NCBI RefSeq assembly: GCF_004210375.1
Contig: NC_134828.1
Location: 21,258,400 to 21,322,399, forward strand
Direction: 5' to 3'
Length of the DNA: 64,000 bases
From: Tachypleus tridentatus
Taxonomy: Eukaryota > Arthropoda > Merostomata > Xiphosura > Limulidae
Made by a program: the position numbers and the translations under genes. Of the stretch, positions 35,601 to 48,665 are shown piece by piece (positions within the stretch are counted from its first letter, which is position 1; each line of letters starts with the position of its first letter). The notes below the pieces were generated by a model. It made no database searches. It saw only the letters and a program-made list of their open reading frames with translations, and had not been told where the DNA came from.

Positions 35601-38600
35601 TGAATTGTTTGGGTAGTAATTACCTGTTGTAGTTCTTCTAACTGAATTGTTTGGGTAGTAATTACCTGTTGTAGTTCTTCTAACTGAATTGTTTGGGTAG
35701 TAATTACCTGTTGTAGTTCTTCTAACTGAATTGTTTGGGTAGTAATTACCTGTTGTAGTTCTTCTAACTGAATTGTTTGGGTAGTAATTACCTGTTGTAG
35801 TTCTTCTAACTGAATTGTTTGGGTAGTAATTACCTGTTGTAGTTCTTCTAACTGAATTGTTTGGGTAGTAATTACCTGTTGTAGTTCTTCTAACTGAATT
35901 GTTTAGGTAGTAATTACCTGTTGTAGTTCTTCTAACTGAATTGTTTGGGTAGTAATTACCTGTTGTAGTTCTTCTAACTACCTGTTGTAGTTCTTCTAAC
36001 TGGTTGTTTGGGTAGTAATTACCTGTTGTAGTTCTTCTAACTGAATTGTTTGGGTAGTAATTACCTGTTGTAGTTCTTCTAACTGAATTGTTTAGGTAGT
36101 AATTACCTGTTGTAGTTCTTCTAACTGAATTGTTTGGGTAGTACCTGTTGTAGTTCTTCTAACTGAATTGTTTGGGTACCTGTTGTAGTTCTTCTAACTG
36201 AATTGTTTGGGTAGTAATTACCTGTTGTAGTTCTTCTAACTGAATTGTTTGGGTAGTAATTACCTGTTGTAGTTCCTAACTGAATTGTTTAGGTAGTAAT
36301 TACCTGTTGTAGTTCTTCTAACTGAATTGTTTGGGTAGTAATTACCTGTTGTAGTTCTTCTAACTGAATTGTTTGGGTAGTAATTACCTGTTGTAGTTCT
36401 TCTAACTGAATTGTTTGGGTAGTAATTACCTGTTGTAGTTCTTCTAACTGAATTGTTTGGGTAGTAATTACCTGTTGTAGTTCTTCTAACTGAATTGTTT
36501 AGGTAGTAAACCTGTTTAGTTCTAACTGAATTGTTTGGGTAGTAATTACCTGTTGTAGTTCTTCTAACTGAATTGTTTAGGTAGTAATTACCTGTTGTAG
36601 TTCTTCTAACTGAATTGTTTGGGTAGTAATTACCTGTTGTAGTTCTTCTAACTGAATTGTTTGGGTAGTAATTACCTGTTGTAGTTCTTCTAACTGAATT
36701 GTTTGTAGTTCTTCTAACTGGTAGTAATTACCTGTTGTAGTTCTTCTAACTGAATTGTTTGGGTAGTAATTACCTGTTGTAGTTCTTCTAACTGAATTGT
36801 TTGGGTAGTAATTACCTGTTGTAGTTCTTCTAACTGAATTGTTTGGGTAGTAATTACCTGTTGTAGTTCTTCTAACTGAATTGTTTGGGTAGTAATTACC
36901 TGTTGTAGTTCTTCTAACTGAATTGTTTAGGTAGTAATTACCTGTTGTAGTTCTTCTAACTGAATTGTTTGGGTAGTAATTACCTGTTGTAGTTCTTCTA
37001 ACTGAATTGTTTAGGTAGTAATTACCTGTTGTAGTTCTTCTAACTGAATTGTTTGGGTAGTAATTACCTGTTGTAGTTCTTCTAACTGAATTGTTTGGGT
37101 AGTAATTACCTGTTGTAGTTCTTCTAACTGAATTGTTTGGGTAGTAATTACCTGTTGTAGTTCTTCTAACTGAATTGTTTGGGTAGTAATTACCTGTTGT
37201 AGTTCTCTAACTAAACCTGTTGTGAATTGTTTGGGTAGTAATTACCTGTTGTAGTTCTTCTAACTGAATTGTTTGGGTAGTAATTACCTGTTGTAGTTCT
37301 TCTAACTGAATTGTTTGGGTAGTAATTACCTGTTGTAGTTCTTCTAACTGAATTGTTTGGGTAGTAATTACCTGTTGTAGTTCTTCTAACTGAATTGTTT
37401 GGGTAGTAATTACCTGTTGTAGTTCTTCTAACTGAATTGTTTAGGTAGTAATTACCTGTTGTAGTTCTTCTAACTGAATTGTTTGGGTAGTAATTACCTG
37501 TTGTAGTTCTTCTAACTGAATTGTTTAGGTAGTAATTACCTGTTGTAGTTCTTCTAACTGAATTGTTTGGGTAGTAATTACCTGTTGTAGTTCTTCTAAC
37601 TGAATTGTTTGGGTAGTAATTACCTGTTGTAGTTCTCTAACTGAACTGTAATTGTTTAGTTCTTCTAACTGAATTGTTTAGGTAGTAATTACCTGTTGTA
37701 GTTCTTCTAACTGAATTGTTTAGGTAGTAATTACCTGTTGTAGTGAATTGTTTGGGTAGTAATTACCTGTTGTAGTTCTTCTAACTGAATTGTTTGGGTA
37801 GTAATTACCTGTTGTAGTTCTTCTAACTGAATTGTTTAGGTAGTAATTACCTGTTGTAGTTCTTCTAACTGAATTGTTTGGGTAGTAATTACCTGTTGTA
37901 GTTCTTCTAACTGTTGTGAATTGTTTGGGTAGTAATTACCTGTTGTAGTTCTTCTAACTGAATTGTTTAGGTAGTAATTACCTGTTGTAGTTCTTCTAAC
38001 TGAATTGTTTAGGTAGTAATTACCTGTTGTAGTTCTTCTAACTGAATTGTTTGGGTAGTAATTACCTGTTGTAGTTCTTCTAACTGAATTGTTTGGGTAG
38101 TAATTACCTGTTGTAGTTCTTCTAACTGAATTGTTTAGGTAGTAATTACCTGTTGTAGTTCTTCTAACTGAATTGTTTGGGTAGTAATTACCTGTTGTAG
38201 TTCTTCTAACTGAATTGTTTGGGTAGTAATTACCTGTTGTAGTTCTTCTAACTGAATTGTTTGGGTAGTAATTACCTGTTGTAGTTCTTCTAACTGAATT
38301 GTTTGGGTAGTAATTACCTGTTGTAGTTCTTCTAACTGAATTGTTTGGGTAGTAATTACCTGTTGTAGTTCTTCTAACTGAATTGTTTGGGTAGTAATTA
38401 CCTGTTGTAGTTCTTCTAACTGAATTGTTTGGGTAGTAATTACCTGTTGTAGTTCTTCTAACTGAATTGTTTGGGTAGTAATTACCTGTTGTAGTTCTTC
38501 TAACTGAATTGTTTGGGTAGTAATTACCTGTTGTAGTTCTTCTAACTGAATTGTTTGGGTAGTAATTACCTGTTGTAGTTCTTCTAACTGAATTGTTTAG

Positions 38601-41600
38601 GTAGTAATTACCTGTTGTAGTTCTTCTAACTGAATTGTTTGGGTAGTAATTACCTGTTGTAGTTCTTCTAACTGAATTGTTTGGGTAGTAATTACCTGTT
38701 GTAGTTCTTCTAACTGAATTGTTTAGGTAGTAATTACCTGTTGTAGTTCTTCTAACTGAATTGTTTGGGTAGTAATTACCTGTTGTAGTTCTTCTAACTG
38801 AATTGTTTGGGTAGTAATTACCTGTTGTAGTTCTTCTAACTGAATTGTTTAGGTAGTAATTACCTGTTGTAGTTCTTCTAACTGAATTGTTTAGGTAGTA
38901 ATTACCTGTTGTAGTTCTTCTAACTGAATTGTTTGGGTAGTAATTACCTGTTGTAGTTCTTCTAACTGAATTGTTTGGGTAGTAATTACCTGTTGTAGTT
39001 CTTCTAACTGAATTGTTTGGGTAGTAATTACCTGTTGTAGTTCTTCTAACTGAATTGTTTGGGTAGTAATTACCTGTTGTAGTTCTTCTAACTGAATTGT
39101 TTGGGTAGTAATTACCTGTTGTAGTTCTTCTAACTGAATTGTTTGGGTAGTAATTACCTGTTGTAGTTCTTCTAACTGAATTGTTTGGGTAGTAATTACC
39201 TGTTGTAGTTCTTCTAACTGAATTGTTTGGGTAGTAATTACCTGTTGTAGTTCTTCTAACTGAATTGTTTGGGTAGTAATTACCTGTTGTAGTTCTTCTA
39301 ACTGAATTGTTTGGGTAGTAATTACCTGTTGTAGTTCTTCTAACTGAATTGTTTGGGTAGTAATTACCTGTTGTAGTTCTTCTAACTGAATTGTTTGGGT
39401 AGTAATTACCTGTTGTAGTTCTTCTAACTGAATTGTTTAGGTAGTAATTACCTGTTGTAGTTCTTCTAACTGAATTGTTTGGGTAGTAATTACCTGTTGT
39501 AGTTCTTCTAACTGAATTGTTTGGGTAGTAATTACCTGTTGTAGTTCTTCTAACTGAATTGTTTGGGTAGTAATTACCTGTTGTAGTTCTTCTAACTGAA
39601 TTGTTTAGGTAGTAATTACCTGTTGTAGTTCTTCTAACTGAATTGTTTGGGTAGTAATTACCTGTTGTAGTTCTTCTAACTGAATTGTTTAGGTAGTAAT
39701 TACCTGTTGTAGTTCTTCTAACTGAATTGTTTGGGTAGTAATTACCTGTTGTAGTTCTTCTAACTGAATTGTTTGGGTAGTAATTACCTGTTGTAGTTCT
39801 TCTAACTGAATTGTTTGGGTAGTAATTACCTGTTGTAGTTCTTCTAACTGAATTGTTTGGGTAGTAATTACCTGTTGTAGTTCTTCTAACTGAATTGTTT
39901 AGGTAGTAATTACCTGTTGTAGTTCTTCTAACTGAATTGTTTGGGTAGTAATTACCTGTTGTAGTTCTTCTAACTGAATTGTTTGGGTAGTAATTACCTG
40001 TTGTAGTTCTTCTAACTGAATTGTTTAGGTAGTAATTACCTGTTGTAGTTCTTCTAACTGAATTGTTTGGGTAGTAATTACCTGTTGTAGTTCTTCTAAC
40101 TGAATTGTTTGGGTAGTAATTACCTGTTGTAGTTCTTCTAACTGAATTGTTTGGGTAGTAATTACCTGTTGTAGTTCTTCTAACTGAATTGTTTGGGTAG
40201 TAATTACCTGTTGTAGTTCTTCTAACTGAATTGTTTGGGTAGTAATTACCTGTTGTAGTTCTTCTAACTGAATTGTTTGGGTAGTAATTACCTGTTGTAG
40301 TTCTTCTAACTGAATTGTTTGGGTAGTAATTACCTGTTGTAGTTCTTCTAACTGAATTGTTTGGGTAGTAATTACCTGTTGTAGTTCTTCTAACTGAATT
40401 GTTTGGGTAGTAATTACCTGTTGTAGTTCTTCTAACTGAATTGTTTAGGGTAGTAATTACCTGTTGTAGTTCTTCTAACTGAATTGTTTAGGTAGTAATT
40501 ACCTGTTGTAGTTCTTCTAACTGAATTGTTTGGGTAGTAATTACCTGTTGTAGTTCTTCTAACTGAATTGTTTGGGTAGTAATTACCTGTTGTAGTTCTT
40601 CTAACTGAATTGTTTGGGTAGTAATTACCTGTTGTAGTTCTTCTAACTGAATTGTTTGGGTAGTAATTACCTGTTGTAGTTCTTCCTGAATTGTTTAGGT
40701 AGTAATTACCTGTTGTAGTTCTTCTAACTGAATTGTTTGGGTAGTAATTACCTGTTGTAGTTCTTCTAACTGAATTGTTTGGGTAGTAATTACCTGTTGT
40801 AGTTCTTCTAACTGAATTGTTTGGGTAGTAATTACCTGTTGTAGTTCTTCTAACTGAATTGTTTGGGTAGTAATTACCTGTTGTAGTTCTTCTAACTGAA
40901 TTGTTTGGGTAGTAATTACCTGTTGTAGTTCTTCTAACTAGAATTGTTTGAAGGTAGTAATTACCTGTTGTAGTTCTTCTAACTGAATTGTTTGGGTAGT
41001 AATTACCTGTTGTAGTTCTTCTAACTGAATTGTTTGGGTAGTAATTACCTGTTGTAGTTCTTCTAACTGAATTGTTTAGGTAGTAATTACCTGTTGTAGT
41101 TCTTCTAACTGAATTGTTTGGGTAGTAATTACCTGTTGTAGTTCTTCTAACTGAATTGTTTGGGTAGTAATTACCTGTTGTAGTTCTTCTAACTGAATTG
41201 TTTGGGTAGTAATTACCTGTTGTAGTTCTTCTAACTGAATTGTTTGGGTAGTAATTACCTGTTGTAGTTCTTCTAACTGAATTGTTTGGGTAGTAATTAC
41301 CTGTTGTAGTTCTTCTAACTGAATTGTTTGGGTAGTAATTACCTGTTGTAGTTCTTCTAACTGAATTGTTTGGGTAGTAATTACCTGTTGTAGTTCTTCT
41401 AACTGAATTGTTTAGGTAGTAATTACCTGTTGTAGTTCTTCTAACTGAATTGTTTGGGTAGTAATTACCTGTTGTAGTTCTTCTAACTGAATTGTTTGGG
41501 TAGTAATTACCTGTTGTAGTTCTTCTAACTGAATTGTTTAGGTAGTAATTACCTGTTGTAGTTCTTCTAACTGAATTGTTTGGGTAGTAATTACCTGTTG

Positions 41601-44060
41601 TAGTTCTTCTAACTGAATTGTTTGGGTAGTAATTACCTGTTGTAGTTCTTCTAACTGAATTGTTTGGGTAGTAATTACCTGTTGTAGTTCTTCTAACTGA
41701 ATTGTTTGGGTAGTAATTACCTGTTGTAGTTCTTCTAACTGAATTGTTTGGGTAGTAATTACCTGTTGTAGTTCTTCTAACTGAATTGTTTAGGTAGTAA
41801 TTACCTGTTGTAGTTCTTCTAACTGAATTGTTTAGGTAGTAATTACCTGTTGTAGTTCTTCTAACTGAATTGTTTGGGTAGTAATTACCTGTTGTAGTTC
41901 TTCTAACTGAATTGTTTGGGTAGTAATTACCTGTTGTAGTTCTTCTAACTGAATTGTTTAGGTAGTAATTACCTGTTGTAGTTCTTCTAACTGAATTGTT
42001 TAGGTAGTAATTACCTGTTGTAGTTCTTCTAACTGAATTGTTTGGGTAGTAATTACCTGTTGTAGTTCTTCTAACTGAATTGTTTGGGTAGTAATTACCT
42101 GTTGTAGTTCTTCTAACTGAATTGTTTGGGTAGTAATTACCTGTTGTAGTTCTTCTAACTGAATTGTTTAGGTAGTAATTACCTGTTGTAGTTCTTCTAA
42201 CTGAATTGTTTGGGTAGTAATTACCTGTTGTAGTTCTTCTAACTGAATTGTTTGGGTAGTAATTACCTGTTGTAGTTCTTCTAACTGAATTGTTTGGGTA
42301 GTAATTACCTGTTGTAGTTCTTCTAACTGAATTGTTTAGGTAGTAATTACCTGTTGTAGTTCTTCTAACTGAATTGTTTAGGTAGTAATTACCTGTTGTA
42401 GTTCTTCTAACTGAATTGTTTAGGTAGTAATTACCTGTTGTAGTTCTTCTAACTGAATTGTTTAGGTAGTAATTACCTGTTGTAGTTCTTCTAACTGAAT
42501 TGTTTAGGTAGTAATTACCTGTTGTAGTTCTAACTGAATTGTTTAGGTAGTAATTACCTGTTGTAGTTCTTCTAACTGAATTGTTTGGGTAGTAATTACC
42601 TGTTGTAGTTCTTCTAACTGAATTGTTTGGGTAGTAATTACCTGTTGTAGTTCTTCTAACTGAATTGTTTGGGTAGTAATTACCTGTTGTAGTTCTTCTA
42701 ACTGAATTGTTTGGGTAGTAATTACCTGTTGTAGTTCTTCTAACTGAATTGTTTAGGTAGTAATTACCTGTTGTAGTTCTTCTAACTGAATTGTTTGGGT
42801 AGTAATTACCTGTTGTAGTTCTTCTAACTGAATTGTTTAGGTAGTAATTACCTGTTGTAGTTCTTCTAACTGAATTGTTTGGGTAGTAATTACCTGTTGT
42901 AGTTCTTCTAACTGAATTGTTTGGGTAGTAATTACCTGTTGTAGTTCTTCTAACTGAATTGTTTGGGTAGTAATTACCTGTTGTAGTTCTTCTAACTGAA
43001 TTGTTTGGGTAGTAATTACCTGTTGTAGTTCTTCTAACTGAATTGTTTGGGTAGTAATTACCTGTTGTAGTTCTTCTAACTGAATTGTTTAGGTAGTAAT
43101 TACCTGTTGTAGTTCTTCTAACTGAATTGTTTAGGTAGTAATTACCTGTTGTAGTTCTTCTAACTGAATTGTTTGGGTAGTAATTACCTGTTGTAGTTCT
43201 TCTAACTGAATTGTTTGGGTAGTAATTACCTGTTGTAGTTCTTCTAACTGAATTGTTTGGGTAGTAATTACCTGTTGTAGTTCTTCTAACTGAATTGTTT
43301 GGGTAGTAATTACCTGTTGTAGTTCTTCTAACTGAATTGTTTAGGTAGTAATTACCTGTTGTAGTTCTTCTAACTGAATTGTTTGGGTAGTAATTACCTG
43401 TTGTAGTTCTTCTAACTGAATTGTTTAGGTAGTAATTACCTGTTGTAGTTCTTCTAACTGAATTGTTTAGGTAGTAATTACCTGTTGTAGTTCTTCTAAC
43501 TGAATTGTTTAGGTAGTAATTACCTGTTGTAGTTCTTCTAACTGAATTGTTTGGGTAGTAATTACCTGTTGTAGTTCTTCTAACTGAATTGTTTGGGTAG
43601 TAATTACCTGTTGTAGTTCTTCTAACTGAATTGTTTAGGTAGTAATTACCTGTTGTAGTTCTTCTAACTGAATTGTTTGGGTAGTAATTACCTGTTGTAG
43701 TTCTTCTAACTGAATTGTTTGGGTAGTAATTACCTGTTGTAGTTCTTCTAACTGAATTGTTTGGGTAGTAATTACCTGTTGTAGTTCTTCTAACTGAATT
43801 GTTTAGGTAGTAATTACCTGTTGTAGTTCTTCTAACTGAATTGTTTAGGTAGTAATTACCTGTTGTAGTTCTTCTAACTGAATTGTTTGGGTAGTAATTA
43901 CCTGTTGTAGTTCTTCTAACTGAATTGTTTGGGTAGTAATTACCTGTTGTAGTTCTTCTAACTGAATTGTTTAGGTAGTAATTACCTGTTGTAGTTCTTC
44001 TAACTGAATTGTTTGGGTAGTAATTACCTGTTGTAGTTCTTCTAACTGAATTGTTTGGGT
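26680..44060. repeat. Array zone dominated by the TTTGGG monomer type
   Basis: From about 26680 most monomers read TTTGGGTAG, with TTTAGGTAG copies interspersed singly or in short runs. Left of this (22679-26680) TTTAGG is the majority with many TTTGGG. After about 44060 TTTAGG is dominant again. The zones show local homogenisation of one variant base. Confidence 0.8.
34180..37920. repeat. Zone of broken monomers
   Basis: Truncated or scrambled monomers are frequent here: near 34186-34215, 35975-36005, 36140-36180, 36509-36525, 36700-36722, 37205-37225, 37633-37662, 37740 and 37910. Each is a junction where part of the unit is deleted or duplicated out of register. Similar isolated junctions occur at 31268-31305, 32565-32600, 45417-45475, 46248-46300, 52815-52870 and 54885-54900. 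Confidence 0.75.
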
Positions 44061-47000
44061 AGTAATTACCTGTTGTAGTTCTCTAACTGAATTGTTTAGG
44101 TAGTAATTACCTGTTGTAGTTCTTCTAACTGAATTGTTTAGGTAGTAATTACCTGTTGTAGTTCTAACTGAATTGTTTAGGTAGTAATTACCTGTTGTAG
44201 TTCTTCTAACTGAATTGTTTGGGTAGTAATTACCTGTTGTAGTTCTTCTAACTGAATTGTTTAGGTAGTAATTACCTGTTGTAGTTCTTCTAACTGAATT
44301 GTTTAGGTAGTAATTACCTGTTGTAGTTCTTCTAACTGAATTGTTTAGGTAGTAATTACCTGTTGTAGTTCTTCTAACTGAATTGTTTAGGTAGTAATTA
44401 CCTGTTGTAGTTCTTCTAACTGAATTGTTTAGGTAGTAATTACCTGTTGTAGTTCTTCTAACTGAATTGTTTAGGTAGTAATTACCTGTTGTAGTTCTTC
44501 TAACTGAATTGTTTAGGTAGTAATTACCTGTTGTAGTTCTTCTAACTGAATTGTTTGGGTAGTAATTACCTGTTGTAGTTCTTCTAACTGAATTGTTTAG
44601 GTAGTAATTACCTGTTGTAGTTCTTCTAACTGAATTGTTTAGGTAGTAATTACCTGTTGTAGTTCTTCTAACTGAATTGTTTAGGTAGTAATTACCTGTT
44701 GTAGTTCTTCTAACTGAATTGTTTAGGTAGTAATTACCTGTTGTAGTTCTTCTAACTGAATTGTTTGGGTAGTAATTACCTGTTGTAGTTCTTCTAACTG
44801 AATTGTTTGGGTAGTAATTACCTGTTGTAGTTCTTCTAACTGAATTGTTTGGGTAGTAATTACCTGTTGTAGTTCTTCTAACTGAATTGTTTGGGTAGTA
44901 ATTACCTGTTGTAGTTCTTCTAACTGAATTGTTTAGGTAGTAATTACCTGTTGTAGTTCTTCTAACTGAATTGTTTAGGTAGTAATTACCTGTTGTAGTT
45001 CTTCTAACTGAATTGTTTAGGTAGTAATTACCTGTTGTAGTTCTTCTAACTGAATTGTTTAGGTAGTAATTACCTGTTGTAGTTCTTCTAACTGAATTGT
45101 TTAGGTAGTAATTACCTGTTGTAGTTCTTCTAACTGAATTGTTTAGGTAGTAATTACCTGTTGTAGTTCTTCTAACTGAATTGTTTGGGTAGTAATTACC
45201 TGTTGTAGTTCTTCTAACTGAATTGTTTGGGTAGTAATTACCTGTTGTAGTTCTTCTAACTGAATTGTTTAGGTAGTAATTACCTGTTGTAGTTCTTCTA
45301 ACTGAATTGTTTAGGTAGTAATTACCTGGTAGTTCTTCTAACTGAATTGTTTAGGTAGTAATTACCTGTTGTAGTTCTTCTAACTGAATTGTTTAGGTAG
45401 TAATTACCTGTTGTAGTTTGTTTAGGTAGTAATTGTTGTAGGTAGTAATTGTTTGTTGTAATTACCTGTTGTCTCTTCTAACTGAATTGTTTAGGTAGTA
45501 ATTACCTGTTGTAGTTCTTCTAACTGAATTGTTTAGGTAGTAATTACCTGTTGTAGTTCTTCTAACTGAATTGTTTAGGTAGTAATTACCTGTTGTAGTT
45601 CTTCTAACTGAATTGTTTGGGTAGTAATTACCTGTTGTAGTTCTTCTAACTGAATTGTTTAGGTAGTAATTACCTGTTGTAGTTCTTCTAACTGAATTGT
45701 TTAGGTAGTAATTACCTGTTGTAGTTCTTCTAACTGAATTGTTTAGGTAGTAATTACCTGTTGTAGTTCTTCTAACTGAATTGTTTAGGTAGTAATTACC
45801 TGTTGTAGTTCTTCTAACTGAATTGTTTAGGTAGTAATTACCTGTTGTAGTTCTTCTAACTGAATTGTTTAGGTAGTAATTACCTGTTGTAGTTCTTCTA
45901 ACTGAATTGTTTAGGTAGTAATTACCTGTTGTAGTTCTTCTAACTGAATTGTTTAGGTAGTAATTACCTGTTGTAGTTCTTCTAACTGAATTGTTTAGGT
46001 AGTAATTACCTGTTGTAGTTCTTCTAACTGAATTGTTTAGGTAGTAATTACCTGTTGTAGTTCTTCTAACTGAATTGTTTAGGTAGTAATTACCTGTTGT
46101 AGTTCTTCTAACTGAATTGTTTGGGTAGTAATTACCTGTTGTAGTTCTTCTAACTGAATTGTTTAGGTAGTAATTACCTGTTGTAGTTCTTCTAACTGAA
46201 TTGTTTAGGTAGTAATTACCTGTTGTAGTTCTTCTAACTGAATTGTTTTAGTAATTACCTGGTAGTGAAATTACCTGTTGTAGTTCTTCTCTAGTAATTA
46301 CCTGTTGTAGTTCTTCTAACTGAATTGTTTAGGTAGTAATTACCTGTTGTAGTTCTTCTAACTGAATTGTTTAGGTAGTAATTACCTGTTGTAGTTCTTC
46401 TAACTGAATTGTTTAGGTAGTAATTACCTGTTGTAGTTCTTCTAACTGAATTGTTTAGGTAGTAATTACCTGTTGTAGTTCTTCTAACTGAATTGTTTAG
46501 GTAGTAATTACCTGTTGTAGTTCTTCTAACTGAATTGTTTAGGTAGTAATTACCTGTTGTAGTTCTTCTAACTGAATTGTTTAGGTAGTAATTACCTGTT
46601 GTAGTTCTTCTAACTGAATTGTTTAGGTAGTAATTACCTGTTGTAGTTCTTCTAACTGAATTGTTTAGGTAGTAATTACCTGTTGTAGTTCTTCTAACTG
46701 AATTGTTTGGGTAGTAATTACCTGTTGTAGTTCTTCTAACTGAATTGTTTAGGTAGTAATTACCTGTTGTAGTTCTTCTAACTGAATTGTTTAGGTAGTA
46801 ATTACCTGTTGTAGTTCTTCTAACTGAATTGTTTAGGTAGTAATTACCTGTTGTAGTTCTTCTAACTGAATTGTTTAGGTAGTAATTACCTGTTGTAGTT
46901 CTTCTAACTGAATTGTTTAGGTAGTAATTACCTGTTGTAGTTCTTCTAACTGAATTGTTTAGGTAGTAATTACCTGTTGTAGTTCTTCTAACTGAATTGT

Positions 47001-48665
47001 TTAGGTAGTAATTACCTGTTGTAGGTAGTAATTACCTGTTGTAGTTCTCTAAACTGAATTGTTTAGGTAGTAATTACCTGTTGTAGTTCTTCTAACTGAA
47101 TTGTTTAGGTAGTAATTACCTGTTGTAGTTCTTCTAACTGAATTGTTTAGGTAGTAATTACCTGTTGTAGTTCTTCTAACTGAATTGTTTGGGTAGTAAT
47201 TACCTGTTGTAGTTCTTCTAACTGAATTGTTTAGGTAGTAATTACCTGTTGTAGTTCTTCTAACTGAATTGTTTAGGTAGTAATTACCTGTTGTAGTTCT
47301 TCTAACTGAATTGTTTAGGTAGTAATTACCTGTTGTAGTTCTTCTAACTGAATTGTTTAGGTAGTAATTACCTGTTGTAGTTCTTCTAACTGAATTGTTT
47401 AGGTAGTAATTACCTGTTGTAGTTCTTCTAACTGAATTGTTTGGGTAGTAATTACCTGTTGTAGTTCTTCTAACTGAATTGTTTAGGTAGTAATTACCTG
47501 TTGTAGTTCTTCTAACTGAATTGTTTAGGTAGTAATTACCTGTTGTAGTTCTTCTAACTGAATTGTTTAGGTAGTAATTACCTGTTGTAGTTCTTCTAAC
47601 TGAATTGTTTAGGTAGTAATTACCTGTTGTAGTTCTTCTAACTGAATTGTTTAGGTAGTAATTACCTGTTGTAGTTCTTCTAACTGAATTGTTTAGGTAG
47701 TAATTACCTGTTGTAGTTCTTCTAACTGAATTGTTTAGGTAGTAATTACCTGTTGTAGTTCTTCTAACTGAATTGTTTAGGTAGTAATTACCTGTTGTAG
47801 TTCTTCTAACTGAATTGTTTAGGTAGTAATTACCTGTTGTAGTTCTTCTAACTGAATTGTTTAGGTAGTAATTACCTGTTGTAGTTCTTCTAACTGAATT
47901 GTTTAGGTAGTAATTACCTGTTGTAGTTCTTCTAACTGAATTGTTTAGGTAGTAATTACCTGTTGTAGTTCTTCTAACTGAATTGTTTAGGTAGTAATTA
48001 CCTGTTGTAGTTCTTCTAACTGAATTGTTTGGGTAGTAATTACCTGTTGTAGTTCTTCTAACTGAATTGTTTAGGTAGTAATTACCTGTTGTAGTTCTTC
48101 TAACTGAATTGTTTAGGTAGTAATTACCTGTTGTAGTTCTTCTAACTGAATTGTTTAGGTAGTAATTACCTGTTGTAGTTCTTCTAACTGAATTGTTTAG
48201 GTAGTAATTACCTGTTGTAGTTCTTCTAACTGAATTGTTTAGGTAGTAATTACCTGTTGTAGTTCTTCTAACTGAATTGTTTAGGTAGTAATTACCTGTT
48301 GTAGTTCTTCTAACTGAATTGTTTAGGTAGTAATTACCTGTTGTAGTTCTTCTAACTGAATTGTTTAGGTAGTAATTACCTGTTGTAGTTCTTCTAACTG
48401 AATTGTTTAGGTAGTAATTACCTGTTGTAGTTCTTCTAACTGAATTGTTTAGGTAGTAATTACCTGTTGTAGTTCTTCTAACTGAATTGTTTAGGTAGTA
48501 ATTACCTGTTGTAGTTCTTCTAACTGAATTGTTTAGGTAGTAATTACCTGTTGTAGTTCTTCTAACTGAATTGTTTAGGTAGTAATTACCTGTTGTAGTT
48601 CTTCTAACTGAATTGTTTAGGTAGTAATTACCTGTTGTAGTTCTTCTAACTGAATTGTTTGGGTA

